This document shows, piece after piece, positions 1 to 4,210 of a stretch of DNA of 6,617 nucleotides. The stretch lies in assembly GCA_030594665.1 (NCBI GenBank), contig JAUVET010000081.1, positions 1 through 6,617 of the forward strand, written 5' to 3'. The position numbers were made by a program, and so were the translations under genes. The stretch is from Methanosarcinaceae archaeon. Lineage in GTDB: Archaea > Halobacteriota > Methanosarcinia > Methanosarcinales > Methanosarcinaceae. Numbering within the stretch: the stretch's first letter is position 1; each line of letters starts with the position of its first letter. The notes under the pieces are model-generated. The model was not told the origin of the DNA. It saw nothing but the letters and a program-made list of their open reading frames with translations, and searched no databases.

Positions 1-390
1 ATCACGGTTGCAAAAGGCGATAGGTCGCGTGCGCTGGGTGTGGCACAGGAACTTTCATCCCTTGGTTTTAAGATCGTTTCCACTGAAGGTACTGCAGGAT
101 TCTTTAATGAGAGCGGTATCGAGTGTGAGCACATCAAGAAACTGCACGAAGGTCGCCCGAATATTGTTGATGCTATGCACAACGGCGAGATCCAGTTTGT
201 GCTCAATACCCCTGTGGGCAAGGAAGGTGCTTATGATGACAGTTACATACGCAAGTCTGCCATCAAGTACAATATTCCGTATTATACCACAACAGCCGCC
301 GGACTGGCTGCAGCAAAAGGTATCAGGGCTGCAAAGGAAGGTCGTATCGATATCAAGTCGGTACAGGAATATCATCGCGACGTCGTGTGA
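1..390 (+). CDS. carB: Carbamoyl-phosphate synthase large subunit, C-terminal MGS-like domain (5' partial)
   Basis: The reading frame is open from base 1 and ends in TGA at 388-390, leaving 129 residues, so the gene starts upstream of the window. The residues match the methylglyoxal-synthase-like domain that ends CarB: GFKIVSTEGTAGF, then GRPNIVDAMHNGEIQFVLNTP, then IRKSAIKYNIPYYTTTAAGLAA. In the family this Rossmann-like domain binds allosteric effectors (UMP and ornithine in enterobacteria), while the ATP-grasp domains that make carbamoyl phosphate from bicarbonate, ammonia and ATP lie upstream and are not visible here. The product feeds pyrimidine and arginine synthesis in the cytoplasm. 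The C-terminus has the usual length and shows no damage. A GTG at 40 is internal to the domain and is not a start. The gene converges on nrpRII with a 375-base gap. A free-standing methylglyoxal synthase is unlikely, because the frame is open to the window edge and the sequence is CarB-like. Confidence 0.92.
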   Translation: MTVAKGDRSRALGVAQELSSLGFKIVSTEGTAGFFNESGIECEHIKKLHEGRPNIVDAMHNGEIQFVLNTPVGKEGAYDDSYIRKSAIKYNIPYYTTTAAGLAAAKGIRAAKEGRIDIKSVQEYHRDVV

Positions 391-420
391 AACGTTGCGG
401 TTTTTTTGAGGGGATGTTAT

Positions 421-470
421 GACCACTCATTGCTTGCAAAGTTTGGGTGGTTCTTTTCTATTTTTATATT
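421..470 (+). terminator. Terminator of carB (hairpin plus T-rich tract)
   Basis: ACCACTC (422-428) can pair with GGGTGGT (445-451), a seven-pair stem with one G-T wobble, and a TTGC/GCAA mini-hairpin sits in its loop. A T-rich run follows at 451-470. An earlier run of seven T at 401-407, 11 bases after the carB stop, could act alone, because archaeal termination often needs only a U-tract. The assignment rests on position and structure. Confidence 0.5.
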
Positions 471-533
471 CGTTTAGGTGATGTGACGGTTGAGCAAATG
501 TTACATTTCAATCTTGATCTAAATACAGTGTAA

Positions 534-549
534 CCGCCGCAGGCGGCGG
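534..549. repeat. GC-rich hairpin CCGCCG/CGGCGG
   Basis: CCGCCG (534-539) is followed by the loop CAGG and then CGGCGG (544-549), a perfect six-pair GC stem in an otherwise AT-rich gap. A further GCCGCC follows at 558-563. The composition differs sharply from the surroundings and looks like a REP-type dispersed palindrome. Copy number elsewhere in the genome cannot be seen from here. Confidence 0.4.
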
Positions 550-662
550 ATTCCACTGCCGCCAATCCCATAACCCCAAACCAAACTCATGCAATTTCCA
601 AATCTACAAATACGATACTGCTTGAAAACCGTTTTGTATCTCAGGTTCGTAGTGTAGGAATG

Positions 663-696
663 TGCCGCGCTGCGCGCGGGTGGTGGCATCGTTTTT
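663..696 (+). terminator. Terminator-like GC hairpin followed by T5
   Basis: CCGCGC (665-670) and GCGCGG (674-679) pair around a three-base loop. TGCC (663-666) can alternatively pair with GGCA (685-688). TTTTT follows at 692-696. This has the form of a factor-independent terminator for + strand transcripts, but carB already has a terminator some 200 bases earlier. It may therefore end a separate short transcript, or simply be a second REP-like palindrome. Confidence 0.35.
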
Positions 697-765
697 ATCC
701 GAAACTCGTTATCAACTGCACCACAACACAACTGTCAACAGTGCACTTACTAATCAAACACAAAA

Positions 766-1524
766 TCACACCACTTCGTCAATATGGGACAGTTCACCGA
801 TATCGATCAGTGTGGACATAGCATTGGTATGGATCGGGATGCCATATTCCTGCACGGCTGCCATTGGATTTGTGCCTCCGATTACCACTATCCCGAGATG
901 GTCTCTTTCAACCGGCACATCGAGAATGCGCGTATTGGGTTCGCTGACCTCCAGGATGCCGCTAAGCCCAGTATCCACGAGGTCTGAAAGGATACGTTCT
1001 ATATCATCTCTGGCCGCCATGGGAGCTTCCCTCAGGTTCGCCAGGATGTTTCCATTGTTTGTTCTGAGTACACGGGTAATTGATGTCAACTTCTGTGACA
1101 TCAGGACTTCCAGCGGGTCAATTGTTGTACTTGCATAGGTCAGAACATCGGTAAATCTCACCGGATCGCCGTTTTTTATCTGTACGATCCCCCCAAGTTT
1201 CGGTTTTATCGGAATTCCGGCTTTTAGTAAAACACCATCGATCGTAATGCTGCACACCGTTGCTATCCCGATCTTTCCTTTTTCGACTATCATTTCTCCG
1301 ATAGCATCGCCTTGATCCAATATTTTAACATAGGGACTTACGGACAAACCACTTGTAAGTACCATTTTGAATATCTCGAATACATCATCCCGGGTATTTT
1401 TATCAATAAACGAGAGATTGACTATGACATCACCTTCTCCGGTGTCGGGATCAAAAGTTGTTTTGAACATCAAGTCTTCGATCCTGGATGATGTGAACTG
1501 AATGCCTGAATTATTTTTGTGCAA
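766..1524 (-). CDS. nrpRII: Nitrogen regulator NrpRII-type protein (single NrpR/DUF128 domain, no HTH)
   Basis: This 252-residue protein is essentially one NrpR (DUF128) effector domain. Visible hallmarks are [23 protein letters not shown] (residues 83-105, sensor core), [10 protein letters not shown] (130-139) and [17 protein letters not shown] (210-226). NrpR is the euryarchaeal repressor of nitrogen-assimilation genes, released by 2-oxoglutarate. Some methanogens have one protein with an N-terminal winged helix and two such domains. Methanosarcina splits this into NrpRI (HTH plus one domain) and NrpRII (one domain, described as a bridge between NrpRI and general transcription factors). There is no room here for an HTH, because the first ~15 residues are non-conserved and the domain begins at once, so NrpRII is the best match. 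The start is TTG at 1524: AGGGGA lies seven bases upstream, and an in-frame TAA lies seven codons upstream. An internal ATG (residue 19) would cut the domain edge. No nif or glnK gene is adjacent. Confidence 0.88.
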   Translation of the reverse strand: MHKNNSGIQFTSSRIEDLMFKTTFDPDTGEGDVIVNLSFIDKNTRDDVFEIFKMVLTSGLSVSPYVKILDQGDAIGEMIVEKGKIGIATVCSITIDGVLLKAGIPIKPKLGGIVQIKNGDPVRFTDVLTYASTTIDPLEVLMSQKLTSITRVLRTNNGNILANLREAPMAARDDIERILSDLVDTGLSGILEVSEPNTRILDVPVERDHLGIVVIGGTNPMAAVQEYGIPIHTNAMSTLIDIGELSHIDEVV

Positions 1525-1794
1525 TGGTATTTCCCCTGATGTTTATTTTACATTCAATTAATATGTTAAATATTGTAACTATTCACCCCTGCCCTAATTT
1601 CGCCTAAAGCATTCAGTTTCTTCACTTGATACTACAAATTAATATCCATTATGCAACTGGCAGGACTGAAACAAATGGCTTTCCATTGAAAACTGCTTCG
1701 ATCCGATATCTGTGTCAATAAAATGGAATCGTCATATATTAACATTTAGCACCATCGCCCTTTTGTTTTTTCTTTGAATTTTTTGAGTGCATAA

Positions 1795-1845
1795 CTGCAA
1801 ATGTAGTGATGTGTGTTTCACTACACGATATCACTGCAGATTTTT
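1795..1845 (+). other. Hairpin with T5 tail in the divergent gap
   Basis: TGTAGTGA (1802-1809) pairs perfectly with TCACTACA (1818-1825) around an eight-base loop. CTGCA (1795-1799) can pair with TGCAG (1835-1839) as an outer stem, and TTTTT follows at 1841-1845. A second ATCACT (1830-1835) allows an alternative pairing with AGTGAT (1805-1810). It could end a small + strand RNA starting in the 1550-1750 stretch, or be a protein-binding dyad. No promoter decides between these. Confidence 0.4.
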
Positions 1846-1852
1846 AATTCCG

Positions 1853-1865
1853 TAACAAATTGTTA
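1853..1865. promoter_or_regulatory. Operator-like palindrome TAACAA-A-TTGTTA
   Basis: This is a perfect 13-base dyad with a single central base, about 130 bases upstream of the TATA box of the rightward operon. It has the size and symmetry of a dimeric winged-helix operator. The binding protein is unknown. Confidence 0.35.
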
Positions 1866-1905
1866 TAATATAAATCGGTCGAATGCTATCGAAAATCGAA
1901 TCTAG

Positions 1906-1943
1906 AAACACTGGATTTCCTGATTAAAATCGGTGTTTAACAC
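1906..1943. promoter_or_regulatory. Overlapping inverted repeats upstream of the membrane-protein operon
   Basis: AAACAC (1906-1911) and GTGTTT (1933-1938) form the outer arms of an inverted repeat, and ATTT/AAAT (1915-1918/1927-1930) the inner arms. Together they give about 12 pairs with one bulge and one wobble. The right arm is shared with an 11-base perfect dyad, GTGTT-T-AACAC (1933-1943). AAATCG recurs at 1872, 1893 and 1927. The site ends 50 bases before the TATA box, so an activator or repressor site is plausible. This is inference from symmetry only. Confidence 0.4.
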
Positions 1944-1985
1944 AGACGCTAAAATGACGCCATAGGAAAATCAAATATCCGAATA

Positions 1986-2000
1986 AGCAAGGTTTATATC
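1986..2000 (+). promoter_or_regulatory. BRE/TATA box of the membrane-protein operon
   Basis: TTTATATC (1993-2000) fits the archaeal TATA consensus and is preceded by the purine-rich AGCAAGG, a possible TFB recognition element. A start of transcription about 25 bases downstream, near 2020-2025, would give a leader of roughly 25-30 bases containing the GGTGAT ribosome site at 2042-2047. The spacing supports the call. A second AT-rich box around 1861-1874 is a weaker alternative. Confidence 0.55.
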
Positions 2001-2050
2001 CAATAGCGACAAATTAATAATAACTTTAAAATATAAAATGTGGTGATAGC

Positions 2051-2413
2051 CTGACGGATATACCGATACTGATTCCAATAATTATTGTCGCATTGTTTGG
2101 TATTGCAATACTGATCATGAGCTATTTTTCATTACAAAAACTTACAGAGGGCAGCTTAAAGAAATATGCAATGCTCGTATGGCTTGCACTTGTTGTTTTT
2201 TCAGTTGGTGGTGCACTAAGGTCCGCTCAAGAACTGGATATTTTAACCGGTTCAGTGATCACAGACATCGAATACATTTTATATTGCCTCTATTATTTCG
2301 TGTTGTTGTATGCAGTCTACACGTTGTATAACATGTCAAAACAATTCGGATTTAGCAACAAAACTTCAATGATGGCTGATGCACTGAAAGCAAGGAAGGC
2401 TGATACCAGATGA
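2051..2413 (+). CDS. Small three-helix membrane protein, first of a tandem paralogous pair
   Basis: I do not recognise the family. With a CTG start at 2051 the protein has 120 residues and three hydrophobic segments (about residues 4-26, 41-61 and 73-95), followed by a charged tail (KARKADTR). CTG is chosen for two reasons. GGTGAT (2042-2047) is the only ribosome site and lies three bases before it. From this codon the protein also aligns without a gap to the next gene, KL falling at residues 30-31 in both. The first conventional start, TTG at 2093, would cut helix 1 in half; no in-frame ATG precedes it, and the frame is open back to a TAA at 2027. Shared features of the pair are KL-x2-G-x2-KK-x-A, FS-x2-G-x-LRS-x-Q and SK-x2-GF. 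The gene overlaps the next by ATGA, so translation is probably coupled. The product is likely in the cytoplasmic membrane. Function unknown. Confidence 0.72.
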   Translation: MTDIPILIPIIIVALFGIAILIMSYFSLQKLTEGSLKKYAMLVWLALVVFSVGGALRSAQELDILTGSVITDIEYILYCLYYFVLLYAVYTLYNMSKQFGFSNKTSMMADALKARKADTR

Positions 2414-2721
2414 GCCTTACGCTTACGCAATGGCTAGTAGTATTAGTCGGGATACTTGGCACAATCGTGATCATGTTAAATTTGCTGGTAATATCAAAAC
2501 TCGATAATGGGAATTTTAAGAAATTTGCTAAAATGACATTGTCCCTAATATTAATATTTTCATTTGCCGGCTGGTTGCGTTCGGTGCAAGTCTTTTCTAA
2601 TATACATGAATATGCAGGAATAGAGCTTCGTTATCTTGAATATGGAATATATTGTATAGTATATATTGTTGCAGCCATCAAGATATATTCAATTTCAAAA
2701 ACATACGGATTTGCTGAATAA
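2410..2721 (+). CDS. Small three-helix membrane protein, second of a tandem paralogous pair
   Basis: This protein has 103 residues with three hydrophobic segments (about 7-28, 41-59 and 75-93) and short loops. It starts at ATG 2410, overlapping the TGA of the preceding gene by four bases. It aligns to its neighbour over all 103 residues without a gap, with about 26 identical positions by my hand count, including G17, KL (30-31), KK (37-38), FS (50-51), LRS (56-58), Q60, Y75/Y78/Y81 and SK (96-97). An old tandem duplication is the simplest reading, and a heterodimer is possible. It lacks the charged C-terminal tail of the first copy. Three helices are too few for a typical transporter, and no ligand or catalytic motif is evident. 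Function unknown. Confidence 0.8.
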   Translation: MSLTLTQWLVVLVGILGTIVIMLNLLVISKLDNGNFKKFAKMTLSLILIFSFAGWLRSVQVFSNIHEYAGIELRYLEYGIYCIVYIVAAIKIYSISKTYGFAE

Positions 2722-2734
2722 ATACACAGGAAGT

Positions 2735-3319
2735 GTGGCTATCATTAATAAAGAAATGATTAAGACGATCGATGAAGTACTAAAAGATAAAAATGAACCT
2801 GGGATCAGCTTAGTCTTAACTACCGCTAAAAAATATAATGAAGCAAATATAGCACTTGCCAGCTACATGATCAACACAAAAGGTATTCCTGGTGTATATG
2901 TAACACTCAATAAACCATACCGTACAATGAAAAAAAGTCTTGAAGATGTTGTTGACCTCCGAATGCTGATCTTCATTGATGCAATTACAAGATCAACTGG
3001 TGGTAAGATCGAAAGATCGGATGAATGCCTCTATCTGGATTCAATGCAAAATCTCACAGACCTGGGCGTTGCGATCGACCAGGCTATCCATGCGATCCCA
3101 AGCGAGGACAAATTCCTACTATTCGATTCACTTTCGACACTGCTAATATACAGTCAGTCCGGCAGCGTATCCAAGTTCATTCATTTTCTTACCGGAAAAA
3201 TACGCGCACTTGGCGTCAATGGTGTACTATTATCTCTTGTCCACGGCGAAGAAGATGAATTTCTATCACAACTGTCTATGTTTTGTGACCAGACAATTTA
3301 CTTAGGGCTTGAGGAATGA
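2735..3319 (+). CDS. RecA/KaiC-like (Rad55/DUF835-type) protein with degenerate P-loop
   Basis: This is a soluble protein of 194 residues from GTG 2735. Its pattern of hydrophobic strands resembles RecA-fold KaiC/Rad55-like proteins of archaeal signalling: GISLVLTT (residues 23-30), GVYVTLNKPY (53-62), MLIFIDAIT (77-85) and KFLLFDSLSTLLIY (126-139). The last is Walker-B-like, with Asp131. Where a P-loop GxxxxGKT would stand there is TTAKKYNEAN (29-38), so ATP hydrolysis is doubtful. FIHFLTGKIR (148-157) and a late GVLLSL strand follow. The start is uncertain: GTG 2735 follows AGGAAG very closely, ATG 2756 would shorten the protein by seven residues, and TTG 2711 overlaps the previous gene. 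Spacing of 13 bases after that gene's stop and the shared promoter make it the third gene of the operon. It may be a cytoplasmic partner of the two membrane proteins. The fold call is moderately sure, the role unknown. Confidence 0.75.
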   Translation: MAIINKEMIKTIDEVLKDKNEPGISLVLTTAKKYNEANIALASYMINTKGIPGVYVTLNKPYRTMKKSLEDVVDLRMLIFIDAITRSTGGKIERSDECLYLDSMQNLTDLGVAIDQAIHAIPSEDKFLLFDSLSTLLIYSQSGSVSKFIHFLTGKIRALGVNGVLLSLVHGEEDEFLSQLSMFCDQTIYLGLEE

Positions 3320-3353
3320 TAAAGTGATAAATTTTAACCGAGAAAAATCTCCC

Positions 3354-3418
3354 TCCGGTCGGATTAACCCGGACTATATAATCCTATAGACATTATATAC
3401 GAGACTTTTTAATTTATT
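3354..3418 (+). terminator. Tandem-hairpin terminator after the three-gene operon
   Basis: TCCGG (3354-3358) pairs with CCGGA (3369-3373). TATATAAT (3375-3382) pairs perfectly with ATTATATA (3392-3399) around a nine-base loop. CTTTTTAATTTATT follows at 3405-3418. Lying 35 bases after the last stop of the operon, this is a plausible terminator. Its second half merges with the left edge of the palindromic element. Confidence 0.5.
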
Positions 3419-3568
3419 CTGGATGAAATGAATTATGGCAAAAATATTCACCGCAGAGGACGCGGAGATCGCAGAGGGTCGTTGTTTTTTCTCTGTGTAC
3501 CTCTGTGTTCTCGGTGGTTTTCCGAACCATTCCGGAAGATAATAAAAAGTCTCTTATATACTACTATA
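3385..3568. repeat. MITE-like nested palindromic element
   Basis: Outer arms: TATATACGAGACTTTTTAAT (3394-3413) matches the reverse complement of 3541-3560 at 18 of 20 positions, and TATAG (3385-3389)/CTATA (3564-3568) extends the arms. Inner arms: 3449-3476 (CACCGCAGAGG...GCAGAG) and 3491-3516 (CTCTGTG...CGGTG) form an imperfect stem of about 26 pairs around a 14-base loop. The inner CACCGCAGAGGACGC type of sequence is a palindrome I recognise as recurring in many archaeal and bacterial genomes, where it yields spurious HRRGRGDRRG-type translations. There is no room for a transposase. Each outer arm holds CTTTTT facing the gene that runs into it, so the element could also serve as a bidirectional terminator for the operon on the left and iorB on the right. 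Confidence 0.6.
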
Positions 3569-3616
3569 AAATATTATCATATATTTCAAATTTGTATTTT
3601 AGCTACAACTTACAAG

Positions 3617-4210
3617 CTACACTTTAGCCCTGCCCAGTTCAAAAGCATTGACATTGATATCTACTGTTTTTGGTGGAACAATATCTTTTATGCAATCGAT
3701 CAACAAGTCTTTACTTATTGGCAAATAGTTCGATGCTGCCCCAACCATCACTACATTCATCGCCTGCGGATGCCCTGCCTCGATCGCAAGCTCAAATGCA
3801 TTGAATGCCACAACTTTAACTTTATGATAAGACTTGAGAACATCCACAATTTCAGACACATCAGGATATTCATCTCCTCCTGATGTCACTGTTATTGGTA
3901 AAACAGGTTGTGTGTTTATAATGACCACACCACCATCGGAAAGATAATCAATATATCGCAATGCTTCCACAGGTTCAAGTGCAAGAAGTACATCAGCCCC
4001 ATGCAGCGGGATCATTGAACCCAACTCACACCCGAGCCTGATATGATTTACAACCGAACCGCCACGCTGGGCCATCCCATGCGTCTCTGCCGCACGGATC
4101 GGCAACCCGGCCAAAACCGCAGCCTTTCCGATAATATCGGATGCAAGGATCGCACCCTGCCCACCCACACCGGAAATTATAAGATCAAGTTTTGTTTGAT
4201 TGGCACTCAT
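3617..4210 (-). CDS. iorB: Indolepyruvate:ferredoxin oxidoreductase, beta subunit
   Basis: This 197-residue protein belongs to the pyruvate/ketoisovalerate oxidoreductase gamma-type catalytic domain and has the usual IorB length. GVGGQGA (residues 14-20) begins the first beta-alpha unit, and the family signature ETHGMAQRGGSV is at 42-53. GADVLLALEPVEALRY and a late MVGAASNYLPI segment are also typical. With IorA it converts aryl pyruvates such as indolepyruvate, plus CoA and oxidised ferredoxin, to aryl-acetyl-CoA, CO2 and reduced ferredoxin. Methanogens can also run this in reverse to build aromatic amino acids from aryl acids. ATG 4210 overlaps the iorA stop (ATGA), with GGAGGTG at 4216-4222 five bases upstream, so it is translationally coupled to iorA. 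No anomaly is seen. Confidence 0.95.
   Translation of the reverse strand: MSANQTKLDLIISGVGGQGAILASDIIGKAAVLAGLPIRAAETHGMAQRGGSVVNHIRLGCELGSMIPLHGADVLLALEPVEALRYIDYLSDGGVVIINTQPVLPITVTSGGDEYPDVSEIVDVLKSYHKVKVVAFNAFELAIEAGHPQAMNVVMVGAASNYLPISKDLLIDCIKDIVPPKTVDINVNAFELGRAKV

Larger units (their letters stand above)
391..765. other. Gap between convergent carB and nrpRII
   Basis: This 375-base stretch holds the carB terminator and two GC-rich hairpins, annotated separately. I see no convincing gene. The longest open frame (- strand, 731 to 519) runs through both GC palindromes and resembles no family. AGGTGAT at 476-482 is a good ribosome-site sequence directly followed by a GTG-initiated frame of only 16 codons (483-533). 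For nrpRII, read on the - strand, the stop is followed at once by a U-rich stretch (TTTTGTGTTTG), and no strong hairpin terminator is visible. Confidence 0.6.
1525..2050. other. Divergent intergenic regulatory region
   Basis: About 525 bases separate the divergent nrpRII and the membrane-protein operon. I find no protein gene here. It is AT-rich and carries several dyads, annotated separately, and the TATA box of the rightward operon. For the leftward nrpRII promoter only weak AT-rich candidates appear around 1560-1575 on the - strand (TTTAACATATTAA). The known NrpR operator GGAA-N6-TTCC was not found in this gap by eye, so there is no direct sign of autoregulation. Confidence 0.6.

Noticed and set aside
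55..426. Open frame of 123 codons on the - strand across carB
   Set aside because: It is antisense to an unmistakable CarB domain and shows no motif of its own.
519..731. Open frame of 70 codons on the - strand in the carB-nrpRII gap
   Set aside because: It is produced by translating two GC-rich palindromes. The protein has no family resemblance, and it lies downstream of nrpRII with no ribosome site.
662..1138. Open frame of 158 codons on the + strand over the nrpRII 3' half
   Set aside because: It is antisense to nrpRII, starts inside a GC hairpin and has no recognisable protein features.
1525..2050. NrpR operator (GGAA-N6-TTCC) near nrpRII
   Set aside because: No match was found by eye. 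GGAA near 1724 and 1963 lacks a correctly spaced TTCC, and GGATTTCC at 1913-1920 lacks the spacer.
2666..2734. TTG 2666 as start of the RecA-like gene
   Set aside because: It lies 56 bases inside the preceding membrane-protein gene, and the added residues (LQPSRYIQFQ...) are a shifted-frame reading of that gene's last helix.
3601..3624. Direct repeat AGCTACAACTT / AGCTACACTT at the iorB 3' end, as a target-site duplication
   Set aside because: The copies are only 14 bases apart, differ in length and do not bracket any element. Chance is the simpler reading.
3428..3883. Open frame of 151 codons on the + strand overlapping iorB
   Set aside because: Its first part is the translation of the CACCGCAGAGG palindrome, a well-known source of spurious frames. 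The rest is antisense to iorB, which is clearly the real gene.
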